Origin: JBBWZH01 sp035544115
GTDB taxonomy: Bacteria > Actinomycetota > Actinomycetes > Mycobacteriales > CADCTP01
Assembly (NCBI GenBank): GCA_963714145.1
Contig: OY970235.1
Span: 9,734,001 to 9,798,000 of the forward strand
Length of the DNA: 64,000 nt
Direction: 5' to 3'
Each line of letters begins with the position of its first letter. Position 1 is the stretch's first letter. The notes beneath the pieces were generated by a model that saw only the letters and a list, made by a program, of their open reading frames with translations, made no database searches and was not told where the DNA came from. Below, piece after piece: positions 42,239-51,595 of the stretch. A program made the translations under genes and the position numbers.

Positions 42239-43493
42239 CGTCCGCGAACAGATCTTGCCCACCGCCCACCCGCCGGAGGGCGGCGTCGACCTGGCTGACG
42301 CCGACGCAGTCCTCCCCGCTACCGATGCGGGTCTGGCCGGCCCTGACGCGCCGCCGGCCAGACCCGCGTCGCCCGCGGGCTCCGGCACGACCACTCCGGA
42401 GGAGGAGTGGATCTCGGTCGCGACCCAGCGACAGCTCATCTGGGCCCGGTTCCGCCGGCACAAGCTCGCGATGGCCGGCGCCGTCGTGGTGGTGCTCTTC
42501 TACTTCGTCGCGCTCGGCGCGGATTTCTTCGCCTACGCCGACCCGTCGGCGGCCGACGCGGGCCGGTCGTTCATCCCACCGCAGCGGGTCCACCTCCTCG
42601 ACGGGTGGCGGCCCTCCCCGCACGTGAACCCGATCCGCGGCGAGCGGGACCCCACCACGTTCCAGCTGCATTACGTCACCGACACCAGCCAGCGGATCCC
42701 GGTCCGCCTGTTCGCCCGCGGCTACCCGTACAAGTTCCTCGGGGTGATCCCGACCGACATCCATTTCATCGGCACCGGTCGCACCCGGGCCGAGGAGTCG
42801 CTGTTCCTCTTCGGCACCGACCAACTCGGCCGGGACATCTTCTCCCGACTGATGATCGCGACCCGGACGTCATTGTTCATCGGCCTGGCCGGGGTGGCGC
42901 TGAGCCTCTTCCTCGGCGTCCTGCTCGGCGGGATATCGGGTTACTACGGCGGCATCGTCGACACGGTCATCCAGCGGATGATCGAGATCCTGCGGTCCAT
43001 CCCGACGATTCCGCTCTGGATGGGCCTCGCGGCGGCGATGCCCCGGGACTGGGGGCCGATGCGGATCTACTTCGTGATCACCCTGATCGTGTCGTTCATC
43101 GGCTGGACCGAATTGGGCCGGGTGGTCCGCGGCCGGTTCCTGCAGATCCGCGGGGAGGACTTCGTCACCGCGGCGGAACTGGCCGGCAGCCGGCCCCGGC
43201 GCATCATCTTCGTGCACATGATGCCGTTGTTCGCCAGCCACATCATTGCCACCACCACGCTCGCGCTGCCCCTGATGATCGTGGCTGAGACCTCGTTGAG
43301 CTTCCTCGGCCTGGGCCTGCGCCCACCGGCGATCTCATGGGGCGTCATGTTGCAGCAGGCGCAGAACATCCAGGCGATCGCGCTGTCGCCGTGGATGATG
43401 CTGCCGGTCGTGCCGGTGGTACTCGCGATTCTCGCCTTCAACTTCTTCGGTGACGGTCTACGAGATGCGGCGGATCCCTACCATGTCGGCTGA
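42228..43493 (+). CDS. Peptide-type ABC permease, OppC/DppC subunit with long N-terminal extension
   Basis: ATG 42228 lies inside the end of the previous gene. The 421-residue protein has an Ala/Pro/Asp-rich extension of about 60 residues before the usual TQRQLIWARFRRHKLAMAG start. A large external loop (about 85-190) follows the first helix; five more helices follow. The EAA-loop reads EDFVTAAELAGSRPRRIIFVHMMP, and the protein ends FNFFGDGLRDAADP, the OppC hallmark. The extra-long loop matches subunits partnered with large SBP_bac_5 proteins. It overlaps the ATPase gene by 11 bases. Confidence 0.9.
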   Translation: MVDDVREQILPTAHPPEGGVDLADADAVLPATDAGLAGPDAPPARPASPAGSGTTTPEEEWISVATQRQLIWARFRRHKLAMAGAVVVVLFYFVALGADFFAYADPSAADAGRSFIPPQRVHLLDGWRPSPHVNPIRGERDPTTFQLHYVTDTSQRIPVRLFARGYPYKFLGVIPTDIHFIGTGRTRAEESLFLFGTDQLGRDIFSRLMIATRTSLFIGLAGVALSLFLGVLLGGISGYYGGIVDTVIQRMIEILRSIPTIPLWMGLAAAMPRDWGPMRIYFVITLIVSFIGWTELGRVVRGRFLQIRGEDFVTAAELAGSRPRRIIFVHMMPLFASHIIATTTLALPLMIVAETSLSFLGLGLRPPAISWGVMLQQAQNIQAIALSPWMMLPVVPVVLAILAFNFFGDGLRDAADPYHVG

Positions 43494-45669
43494 CCCGATT
43501 ACGCGCAATGCGGTTTCTGAGCAACCGGTGTCGGCCGGCGTCTCGACCGGCCTGGCAGAGCGGGCGCCGACGGACCTGTCGGCGGATGAAGCGCTGCTGT
43601 CGGTGCGTGGCCTGAAGACGCATTTCTTCGCCGACGAGGGCATCACCAAGGCGGTCGACGGGGTCAGCTTCGACATCCATTCCGGCAAGACGCTGGCCAT
43701 CGTCGGGGAAACCGGCTGCGGGAAGAGCGTCACCGCCCGGTCGATCCTGCGCATCGTGCAGCCGCCCGGGCGCATCGTCGAGGGCGAGATCAAGCTCCGG
43801 CGGCGCGGGCAGTGGGTCGACCTGGCCACGCTGCCGATCAACGGGCAGGAGCTGCGCGCCGTGCGCGGCGGCGAGATCGGGCTGGTGTTCCAGGAGCCGA
43901 TGGCCTCGTTCAGCCCCGTGCACACGGTGGGCAGCCAGATCGTCGAGGCGGTGCGGCTGCACACCCAGCTGCCCAAGACCGAGGCCCGGGCCCGGGCCCT
44001 CGAGCTGCTGAAGATGGTCCGGATCCCGCGGGCGGAGAAGACCCTCGACACCTACCCGTGGCAGCTGTCGGGTGGGCTGCAGCAACGGGCGATGATCGCG
44101 ATGGCGCTCGCCGGCGACCCGAACCTGCTGATCGCCGACGAGCCCACCACCGCGCTGGACGTCTCCACCCAGGCGCAGATCCTCGAGCTGCTCCGCGACC
44201 TGCAGCGGCGCACCGGCATGGCGGTCATGCTGATCACGCACGACCTGGGCGTCGTCGCGCAGCTGGCCGACGAGGTCATCGTGATGTACCTGGGCCGGGT
44301 GGTCGAACGGGGCACCGTCGACGACATCTTCCACGCGCCGAAGCATCCGTACACACGCGCGCTGCTGCGGTCGATCCCGAGCGTGCACGGCGCGGCCCGG
44401 GTCAAGCTGCCCGCGGTCGTCGGCACGGTGCCGCACCCGTTCAACCGGCCGACCGGCTGCCCATTCCATCCGCGCTGCCCGCGGGTCGTCCCGGGGCTGT
44501 GCGAGCAGGAGACCCCCGAGCTGCGGGTGATCGGGCGGCAGGAGGTGAGCTGCCACCTCGAGCTGGCCGAGCTCGACACCCCGGTCGTCGTCGGGCCGGA
44601 CCCGGAGCTGGCGCCGCCCGGGGAGGCCGACCTGCCGGAACGCACCATCCGGCCCGCGCCCACCGAGCGCGAGGTGCTGCTGGAGGTGCGCAACCTCCGC
44701 AAGTTCTTCCCGATCCGGGCCAGCCAGCTCGGTCGGGCGCACGGCGAAGTCCGCGCCGTGGACGACGTGACGTTCGACTTGAAGGAGCGTGAGACGCTTG
44801 CGCTGGTCGGGGAAAGCGGTTCCGGAAAAACAACCACGTCGCGCTGCATCCTCCGGGCGCTCGACCCGGACTCGGGAGAAGTCCGGCTACACACCGACGA
44901 TGGATCCGTGGTGGATCTCGCCCGGCTCCCACGACGGCAGCTCAGGCCGCTCCGTCGCCAACTCCAGATGGTCTTCCAAGATCCGCACTCGTCGCTGAAC
45001 CCCCGGATGACGGTGCTCGACATCGTCGCCGAGCCGTTGCTGGTCAACGGCGTCAGCAACCGCAAGGAGCGCGCCGACCGGGTCGAGGAGCTGCTCGGCC
45101 TGGTCGGGCTCCGCAAGGAGTACATGCAGCGGTTCCCGCACGCGTTCAGCGGCGGGCAGCGGCAGCGCATCGGCATCGCCCGGGCGCTGGCGCTCAACCC
45201 CCGCCTCATCGTGGCCGACGAGCCGGTCTCCGCGCTCGACGTCTCGGTCCGTGCGCAGATCCTCAACCTGCTCCTGGACCTGCAGGACCGGCTGGGGCTG
45301 ACTTACCTGTTCGTCTCGCACGACCTCACCGTGGTCAAGCACGTCGCCGACCGCATCGCGGTGATGTACGTCGGCCAGCTGGTCGAGCTGGGTGACCGGG
45401 AACAGATCATCGGCAGCCCGCGGCACCCGTACACGGCGAGCCTGCTCGCCGCGGTACCGAAGCCGGACCCGCGGGAGCGGGCCGCGTTCACCCCGCCGCT
45501 CGGCGAGGCGGCCAACCCGGCGCAGCCACCGAGCGGCTGCTACTTCCACCCGCGCTGCCCGTTCGCGGTCGAGCAGTGCAAGGTGCAGCGGCCGGTCTGG
45601 GAGGAGATCGCGCCTGGCCACCGCGTCCGCTGCCATCGGGCACGCGAGCTGGAGCTCGCGGTCGGGTGA
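43483..45669 (+). CDS. Fused OppD-OppF ABC ATPase
   Basis: ATG 43483 (MSADPITRNAV) is chosen; the frame opens at 43450 inside the permease gene. The protein has about 728 residues with two complete nucleotide-binding domains. The first has GETGCGKSVTA (about 75), LSGGLQQRAMIAMALA and ADEPTTALD. The second has GESGSGKTTTS (about 445), FSGGQRQRIGIARALALNP and ADEPVSALD. Each half ends with the oligopeptide-transporter tail (CPFHPRCP, CYFHPRCPF) that often binds an iron-sulfur cluster. It powers the OppBC channel without need of a second ATPase gene. The stop lies in a strong terminator. Confidence 0.92.
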   Translation: MSADPITRNAVSEQPVSAGVSTGLAERAPTDLSADEALLSVRGLKTHFFADEGITKAVDGVSFDIHSGKTLAIVGETGCGKSVTARSILRIVQPPGRIVEGEIKLRRRGQWVDLATLPINGQELRAVRGGEIGLVFQEPMASFSPVHTVGSQIVEAVRLHTQLPKTEARARALELLKMVRIPRAEKTLDTYPWQLSGGLQQRAMIAMALAGDPNLLIADEPTTALDVSTQAQILELLRDLQRRTGMAVMLITHDLGVVAQLADEVIVMYLGRVVERGTVDDIFHAPKHPYTRALLRSIPSVHGAARVKLPAVVGTVPHPFNRPTGCPFHPRCPRVVPGLCEQETPELRVIGRQEVSCHLELAELDTPVVVGPDPELAPPGEADLPERTIRPAPTEREVLLEVRNLRKFFPIRASQLGRAHGEVRAVDDVTFDLKERETLALVGESGSGKTTTSRCILRALDPDSGEVRLHTDDGSVVDLARLPRRQLRPLRRQLQMVFQDPHSSLNPRMTVLDIVAEPLLVNGVSNRKERADRVEELLGLVGLRKEYMQRFPHAFSGGQRQRIGIARALALNPRLIVADEPVSALDVSVRAQILNLLLDLQDRLGLTYLFVSHDLTVVKHVADRIAVMYVGQLVELGDREQIIGSPRHPYTASLLAAVPKPDPRERAAFTPPLGEAANPAQPPSGCYFHPRCPFAVEQCKVQRPVWEEIAPGHRVRCHRARELELAVG

Positions 45670-45698
45670 CGCCTGCAGCGGCGGTGCAGGCGTCACCC
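45664..45698 (+). terminator. Operon terminator after oppDF
   Basis: A perfect 14-bp stem (GGGTGACGCCTGCA with TGCAGGCGTCACCC) closes a seven-base loop; the oppDF stop codon TGA is part of the stem. Confidence 0.8.
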
Positions 45699-45861
45699 GG
45701 TCACACGGACATAGACCTGGACAGATAGTTCGCCATACACTGCTCAATGCCCTTTCAGCTTTCTGTGAGACATTCTTAGCAAGTCGACGGGGGTCGGAGG
45801 CCGGACCGTCGCTGTGCTGCGGTGCCCCGGCCAGTCGGCAACGAGTCAGACAGGGCCGTGC

Positions 45862-46674
45862 ATGGAGCGACCGGACTGGGTGCCCCGGGGGATCGATGTC
45901 GACCAGCCGAGCATTGCCCGGGTCTACGACTGCTACCTCGGCGGCTTCCACAACTTCGCCGCGGATCGCGCGCTGGTCGCGGAGATCCGCAAGGTCCTCC
46001 CGGCGGCGCCGCTGTTCGCCCGGGCCAACCGGACCTTCCTCACCAGCGCGGTCCGCTACTGCGTCCAGGCCGGCATCACCCAGTTCGTCGACCTCGGCTC
46101 CGGCATTCCCACCGTCGGCAACGTGCACGAGGTCGCCAGGAAGGCTGACCCGCGGGCCCGGGTGGTCTACGTGGACTCCGACCCGGTCGCGGTGGCGCAC
46201 AGCGAGGCGATCCTCGGAGAGGACGAGCAGGCCACCGTCATCCATGCCGACCTGCGCGAACCGAAGCGGATCCAGGAAGACCCCGCGGTGCACCGGCTGA
46301 TCGACTTCGACCGGCCGGTCGCGCTGCTGATGGTGGCGGTGCTGCACTTCATCCCGGACAGCGACGACCCCGCCGGCATCATCGGCGAGTTCGCCGCCCC
46401 GCTCGTCCCCGGCAGCTACCTGATCATCTCGCACGGCACCGATGACGGGCCGGTCTCCGCGCAGTTCACCAACGCCACGAACATGTACCGCCAGGGGGTG
46501 GCCGCGGTGACGATGCGGCCGCGGGACGAGGTCGCCGCGCTGTTCGGCGACTTCGAGCTGGTACCGCCGGGTCTGACCTGGGTCGCGCAGTGGCGGCCAG
46601 CCAGTGAGGCCGAGGACGTCGCGGTGCCGGAGACGCTGTTCGGCGCGTACGCCGGCGTCGGGCGCAAACGGTGA
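45862..46674 (+). CDS. DUF574-family SAM-dependent methyltransferase
   Basis: ATG 45862 begins the family-typical MERPDWVPRGIDVDQPSIARVYD segment (in pieces); the frame is open upstream without similarity. The 270-residue protein has the DUF574 features YDCYLGGFHNFAADR, motif I-like FVDLGSGIPTVGN (about 78-90), VYVDSDPVAVAHS and the late motif LISHGTDDGP. These proteins are abundant only in actinomycetes, often next to regulators, and bind S-adenosylmethionine; substrates are unknown. The stop shares four bases (GTGA) with the GGDEF gene start, so the two are coupled. That may link the enzyme to cyclic-di-GMP signalling. Confidence 0.88.
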   Translation: MERPDWVPRGIDVDQPSIARVYDCYLGGFHNFAADRALVAEIRKVLPAAPLFARANRTFLTSAVRYCVQAGITQFVDLGSGIPTVGNVHEVARKADPRARVVYVDSDPVAVAHSEAILGEDEQATVIHADLREPKRIQEDPAVHRLIDFDRPVALLMVAVLHFIPDSDDPAGIIGEFAAPLVPGSYLIISHGTDDGPVSAQFTNATNMYRQGVAAVTMRPRDEVAALFGDFELVPPGLTWVAQWRPASEAEDVAVPETLFGAYAGVGRKR

Positions 46675-48881
46675 GTGCGGAGGGGAGGCAGCCGGTGGAC
46701 GCCGAGGAGACAGCGCCGGTGGCGGCCGGTCGGTTGGCCGTGGCGCGCCGGATCACGTTGGCCCGCGCCTGGCTCGATGCCCTGCGCGGCACCAGCCACG
46801 TGGTGATGTCGAGCGCGGACCTCCGGGCCCTGCTCCACCTGCTGACCGACCGGTTGGCCGAGGCGCTGGCCGCCGAGCCGTTCAGCCCGGCGCCGGGGTA
46901 CGAGATCGGTCGGCTGCTCGCCGATGCCGGGTTCACCGAGCCGGAGAGCCTGGCCCGGACGGTCGGCCTGCTCGGCGCCGGCACCCCGGACCCGACCGAC
47001 CGGCCCGAACCGGAGGCACGGGCCCGGCTGGCCGAGCTGCTCGGCGAGCTGGCCGCGGGGCACACCGCCGCGCTGCGGGATCGCATCCTGACCGCGCAGG
47101 AGGCGTTGATCCGGGCCGCCCTCATCGCCCGCAACCGGGCCGAGTCGCTGCTGCACGCGACCGAGACCCGGTTCCGGACGGTGTTCGCCGGGTCGGCCGT
47201 CGGCATCGGGATCAGCGACCTGACCGGCTCGATCCTGGACGCCAACCAGGCGCTGCTGGACATGCTGCGGCATCCGCTGGAGGAGCTCCGGCAGCACTCG
47301 ATCGCCGACTTCGTCCACCCGGACGACGCCGCCGAGGTGTCCGCGGCGTACGCCGCGCTGGTCCGCGGCGAGCGCGACCACTTCCAGACGGACAAGCCGC
47401 TCTACCGCGGCGACGGCACCGTGCTGTGGACCCACGTGACGATGTCGCTCATCCCGGAGGAGCCCGCGGGCACCGGCTGCGTCGTCACGATGTTCGAGGA
47501 CGTGACCGACCGCCACCTGCTGGAGACCCGGCTGCGGTATCTGGCCACCCACGACCCGCTCACCCAGCTGCCCAACCGGGCGCTGCTGCACGAGAACCTC
47601 AACCAGGTCTTCGCCGACGCCCGGCCCGGCGACCGGCTCGGCATCTGCTTCGTCGACCTGGACGGCTTCAAGGTCGTCAACGACTGCTTCGGGCACGCGG
47701 TCGGCGACCGGCTGCTGGTCGAGGTGGCCGGCCGGCTGGACAAGTCGGTCTCCACCATGGGCCACCTGGTGGCCAGGATGGGCGGCGACGAGTTCGTCAT
47801 CCTCGTCGCCGACTCGACCGGGCCCGACCAGGTGATCGAGGTGGCCGAGCGGGTGCTCGACGCGCTCCTGCTGCCGATGTGGATCGACGACCACGAACTG
47901 ACCGTCTCCGCCAGCATCGGGATTGTCGAGCGGCGGGTCGCCGGCACCGACCCGGCCGACATGCTGCGGGCCGCCGACGCCACGCTCTACCGCGCCAAGT
48001 CGGACGGCAAGGGCCGGTGGGCGCTGTTCGACCCGCTGCGCAACGCCTACGAGATGGCCCGGTACACGCTGTCCGCGATGATGCCGTCGGCGCTGGCCGG
48101 CGGCGAGTTCTTCGTCGACTACCAGCCGGTCGTCCGGCTCACCGACGGCGTGCTCGCCGGCGTCGACGCCCGACCGCGCTGGCGGCATCCGCGGCAGGGT
48201 CTGCTCGGCCCGGACCGCTTCGTCAGCCTCGCCGAGGAGACCGGCCAGACGGCTACCTTCAGCCGCTGGCTGCTGCTGACCGCCTGCGAGCAGGCCGCCC
48301 GCTGGCAGCAGTCGTACCCGGGCATGAGCCTGTTCGTCAGCGTCGGCCTGTCCGCCAGCCAGTCCGAGGATCCCCGGCTGGTCGAGGACGTGCTCCGCAT
48401 CCTCGACAGCACCGGCCTCGATCCGCGCCGGCTGCAACTCGAGCTGAACCGCAGCGCGGCGCGGGCCAACGTGGAGGAGCCGTCGGCGGCCGTCCGCGCG
48501 CTGTCCGCCCGGGGCGTCCGGTTCGCGATGGCCGACTTCAGTCTCAGCCATGCCAACCTGGCCCTGATGCGGAGCCTGCCGGTGCACACGCTGAAGATCG
48601 CCGAGGCGTTCGTGCAGGGGCTCTGCCCGCTGGAGCCGGACCCGTCCGACCTGCAGATCGTCACGGCGATCGTCTCGCTGGCGCACGGGCTCGGGCTCAC
48701 CGCGACCGCCGACGGCGTGGAGACCGCCACCCAGGCCGCCCGGCTGGTGGACATCGGCTGCGATGCCGGGCAGGGCTCGTTCCTCGGTCGTCCCGGGCCG
48801 CCGGAACAGGTCGGCCGGCTGCTCGCGATGGCCGCGCCCGGCGACAGCCAGCCATCCGTGCTGCCCCCGGCGCTCGCCTGA
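46671..48881 (+). CDS. PAS-GGDEF-EAL protein: likely diguanylate cyclase with inactive EAL domain
   Basis: GTG 46671 overlaps the methyltransferase stop. The 736-residue soluble protein has an N-terminal helical sensor-like region (about 15-155), a PAS domain (about 165-285), GGDEF (about 290-455, with intact RMGGDEFVIL) and an EAL-type domain (about 465-720). The GGDEF half should make cyclic-di-GMP from GTP. The EAL domain has lost key residues: the EAL triplet reads DAR, the NxS position is VGLS, and DDFG reads ADFS. The late ADGVETATQ and the Lys in HTLKIAEA remain. It is probably a binding or regulatory domain rather than a phosphodiesterase. Confidence 0.88.
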   Translation: MSAEGRQPVDAEETAPVAAGRLAVARRITLARAWLDALRGTSHVVMSSADLRALLHLLTDRLAEALAAEPFSPAPGYEIGRLLADAGFTEPESLARTVGLLGAGTPDPTDRPEPEARARLAELLGELAAGHTAALRDRILTAQEALIRAALIARNRAESLLHATETRFRTVFAGSAVGIGISDLTGSILDANQALLDMLRHPLEELRQHSIADFVHPDDAAEVSAAYAALVRGERDHFQTDKPLYRGDGTVLWTHVTMSLIPEEPAGTGCVVTMFEDVTDRHLLETRLRYLATHDPLTQLPNRALLHENLNQVFADARPGDRLGICFVDLDGFKVVNDCFGHAVGDRLLVEVAGRLDKSVSTMGHLVARMGGDEFVILVADSTGPDQVIEVAERVLDALLLPMWIDDHELTVSASIGIVERRVAGTDPADMLRAADATLYRAKSDGKGRWALFDPLRNAYEMARYTLSAMMPSALAGGEFFVDYQPVVRLTDGVLAGVDARPRWRHPRQGLLGPDRFVSLAEETGQTATFSRWLLLTACEQAARWQQSYPGMSLFVSVGLSASQSEDPRLVEDVLRILDSTGLDPRRLQLELNRSAARANVEEPSAAVRALSARGVRFAMADFSLSHANLALMRSLPVHTLKIAEAFVQGLCPLEPDPSDLQIVTAIVSLAHGLGLTATADGVETATQAARLVDIGCDAGQGSFLGRPGPPEQVGRLLAMAAPGDSQPSVLPPALA

Positions 48882-49028
48882 CCGCATGCACCCTTCGGCA
48901 CACCGGAAATCGGACGGGAAGACTAATATGCTGACGGGGCGGCGTTGGGCCGTGCTAAACCCACCTTGTGCACCGCCCGTCCACGCCGTGGCCCATCGCG
49001 GCGACCAACTATGTGTGCGGGGAAGGCC

Positions 49029-50237
49029 ATGGTAGCGATTGACCCGACGTTGCCACCCAGCGAGCGCATCCGGCTCTACCGCCGGCGCGCTGGACTGACC
49101 CAGGAGCAATGCGCCCAGTTGAAGGGGTGCACGGTCTCCGCGTGGCGCAAGTGGGAGTCCGGCGAGCGTCAGGTCGCCGCGTTCTCCGACTGGATTGAGA
49201 TCGCCCGGATCCTGCGGGTGCGCGACCTGTACAAGTTGACCGGCCTGCCCGTGGGCGAGCTGCCGGACGAGCCGGCCGAGCACGAGGCCGTCCCGTCGAT
49301 CCGGGTGGCGATGACGGCCTACGCGCCGGCGATCTCCGGCCCGCCCGACGTTGCCCGGCTGGAGCGGGAGATCGACGCGGCCTGGAACCTCTGGCAGCAG
49401 CGCCGGCCGTTCGCACTGCTCGGCGCGATGCTGCCGGGCGTGATCACCGAGCTGCGGGCCACCATCCCGCTGGTGGACGGCGCCGAGCGGGCCAGCGTGT
49501 TGCGCTCGGCCTCGATGCTGTATTTCCTGGTCCGCGCGTTCACCAAGCGGGTCGGCGCGCAGGACGTGTCGCTGCTGGCCGCCGACCGGGCGATGTCGGC
49601 CGCGGTCAAGGCCGACGACCTCGACTGCCGGGCCGCGGCGGCCTGGAACCTGGGCATGATCCTCTGCGAGCAGGGCCACACCGAGGTGGTCGCCGCGCTC
49701 GCCCGCGACGCCGCCGCCGAGCTCGAGCCGACGCTCTCGGAGGCGTCGCCGGAGCGGATGAGCGTCTTCGGCGCGCTACACCTGCTCCGCGCGGTGCAGT
49801 TCGCCCGGCTCGGCGACGAGCACGGCGTGGTGACCGAGCTGGACATCGCCGACCGGGTGGCGACCCTGCTCGGCGAGCGCAACGACTTCCGCACGGTGTT
49901 CGGGCCGACGAACGTCGGGATCCACCGGGTCTGGCTGGCGATGGAGCTGTCCCGGCCAGGCGAGGCGATCCGGCAGACGCAGCGGTACGACATCTCCTCG
50001 GTGTCGGTGGTCGAGCGGCGGTTCGCCCATTACCTCTGCCTCGCCCGCGCCTACGGCGTCCGCACCGAGGACGTCGCCGCGATCCACATGCTGCTGAAGG
50101 CCGAGCAGGAATCGGCCGAGGAGATGCGCTACAACATCGAGGTCCGCGCGATGGTGCGGGAGTTGCTCCGCCGGGAGACCTCGGTCATCCGCACCGAACT
50201 GCGACCGCTGGCCGACCGCATCGGCGTCTTCCACTAG
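49029..50237 (+). CDS. XRE-family regulator with TPR-like C-terminal domain
   Basis: ATG 49029 follows GGGGAAGG closely; the frame opens further upstream (48945) with unlikely sequence, and ATG 49011 is a second option. The 402-residue protein has an XRE helix-turn-helix (about 10-65: IRLYRRRAGLTQEQCAQLKG, WRKWESGERQ) and then helical repeats to the end (WNLGMILCEQGHTEVVAALA, HYLCLARAYGVRTEDVAAIH). It resembles the many actinomycete XRE-TPR regulators of unknown ligand. No linked target gene is obvious. Confidence 0.82.
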   Translation: MVAIDPTLPPSERIRLYRRRAGLTQEQCAQLKGCTVSAWRKWESGERQVAAFSDWIEIARILRVRDLYKLTGLPVGELPDEPAEHEAVPSIRVAMTAYAPAISGPPDVARLEREIDAAWNLWQQRRPFALLGAMLPGVITELRATIPLVDGAERASVLRSASMLYFLVRAFTKRVGAQDVSLLAADRAMSAAVKADDLDCRAAAAWNLGMILCEQGHTEVVAALARDAAAELEPTLSEASPERMSVFGALHLLRAVQFARLGDEHGVVTELDIADRVATLLGERNDFRTVFGPTNVGIHRVWLAMELSRPGEAIRQTQRYDISSVSVVERRFAHYLCLARAYGVRTEDVAAIHMLLKAEQESAEEMRYNIEVRAMVRELLRRETSVIRTELRPLADRIGVFH

Positions 50238-50910
50238 CTCCGGTCCTTATTACCACTCGTACCCCGTAGTCGCAAACGGCCATCCACAGGGTACGTCGCT
50301 GTCCACAGCTTCCTCGCGCAGGCTGGCATCCACATCCGCCGGCTCGTAGCGTTGCTCGCGTCAGCCGCCGATGGCCGACGCGAAGCGAATTCTCCAGGCA
50401 GCATTCGCGTTGCTCCGAACGATTCCGGAGCCTACGTGTCATCGGTGTCGCATCTCTCGAAGTTGGCGAGATTGCTTGCATGAACGACCGACTACGCCTT
50501 TGTGCTCAGAACGCCCCTAGCCACATTCAGAGCCCGTCCAGCAGGCGCCTGACCCTGCGTAGCAGCGCGGTCGAGGGCCAACGGGCGGTGACCGGCGATG
50601 CGGTTAAGCATGGAGCCGGTGATCTGGATTCTGGTGCCGGTCGGAACCGCTGCCCGCCGGCCGTGCCCCTCTGAGCGCGAGCCCAGCCAGCAGCGCGCCG
50701 ACCGCGAGCGCCGCTGGCTCGACCCGGTCGTGTCCCTCGTCCAGCACGGCGGCGCGGTTGATGACCGGCATCAACTCGGGTCGGGTGGTAGCGCGGGCGA
50801 GCTCACGCACCTGCACGGGCTCTTGGCCCATCGCACAGCGACCGGCATGCTGGGCTGACGCAGAAGGAGGTGGCCAGGTGACGTCGACGAGCCACGGCGC
50901 TGCTGACTTG
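50238..50910. other. 673-bp stretch without a supported gene
   Basis: Short frames exist on both strands, but none has a ribosome site plus family-like content. The stretch marks the edge of the second accessory region and ends where sequence copied from the mobile element begins (50911). Confidence 0.45.
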
Positions 50911-51485
50911 TGGACTCGCCGGCATCCGGAGGTGGTGGCCTACCGGCAGGTGTCACCTGGTGATGCCGCTGGCGGAGCGTCGGACGGAAGTCACTGATGC
51001 TTGAGGTCCTCGCCTCGCTCGGTCACAGACCGCTGCCGAGGTCGAGGGTGTTCTGTAGCCGGGCCAGGTGGTGTTGTCGATCGTCGGGGTCGGCCGGTGG
51101 TGGGCCGAGGGCCTGGGTGCGCGGTCGGCTCGGCGGCGGCGGTGCCGTGGGGGAGGCCGAGGGTGTGGTGGCGGTGGTGCTCGCCGGCGGTGGCCTGTTG
51201 GTCCCATGTGGACGCGTGGTTGGGGTTGGTGGGTCGGTCGCCGAGGAGGGCGGTGAGGTAGCCGGCGGGGTGGTGTGCGAAGTGGGCGGCTGCGGTGTCC
51301 AACTGTTGGGCAAGGGCGGCGCGCAGCAGGGTCAGGCGTTCGCGGGCGTGAGTGGCGGTGGGGTGCTCGGTGAGGTGGGCGGCGAGGCGGGTGGTTTCGG
51401 CGTGGAGGGCACCGGTGGGTTGGCGGGCGAGGTGGTTGGTTTCGGCGGCGTGGAGGAGTCCGACGGTTGCTTGACGCGGCACTAG
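50911..51485 (-). pseudogene. Relaxase 3'-end relic, a diverged duplicate of the element at 17811-18395
   Basis: From 50911 (TGGACTCGCCGGCATCCGGA on the plus strand) the sequence follows 17811 onward at high identity for about 570 bases, including the stretch beyond the gene's stop. Read on the minus strand it gives GLLHAAETNHLARQPTGALH, HFAHHPAGYLTALLGDRPT and HTLGLPHGTAAAEPTA. A frameshift at about 51130 follows, after which the other frame gives QALGPPPADPDDRQHHLARL and the same end as the intact relaxase. The first 1200 or so residues are absent. It shows that a related mobile element, or a duplicated part of this one, once sat here. Confidence 0.88.
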
Positions 51486-51595
51486 CGTGCCCATTGGTGG
51501 CCGTCTACGGTGGCCACTGCCCGTATGTGAGCGTGTGCATTCGCAGGTGCCCGGTCGTGCGGGTCGGCCGGCCGGACGGCGAGCGGAAGGTGCCG

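Noticed and set aside
46416..49679. 1087-codon open frame on the reverse strand
   Set aside because: It lies antisense to the DUF574, GGDEF and XRE genes, all with strong motifs. Its content is Arg/Gly/His-rich repeats of the type produced by the complementary frame of high-GC genes.
22684..50910. A second copy of the tRNA-Ala 3' end (attR)
   Set aside because: I looked for GGTTCGAGTCCCC-type sequence to the right of the relaxase and saw none. By-eye search may miss a short or diverged core.
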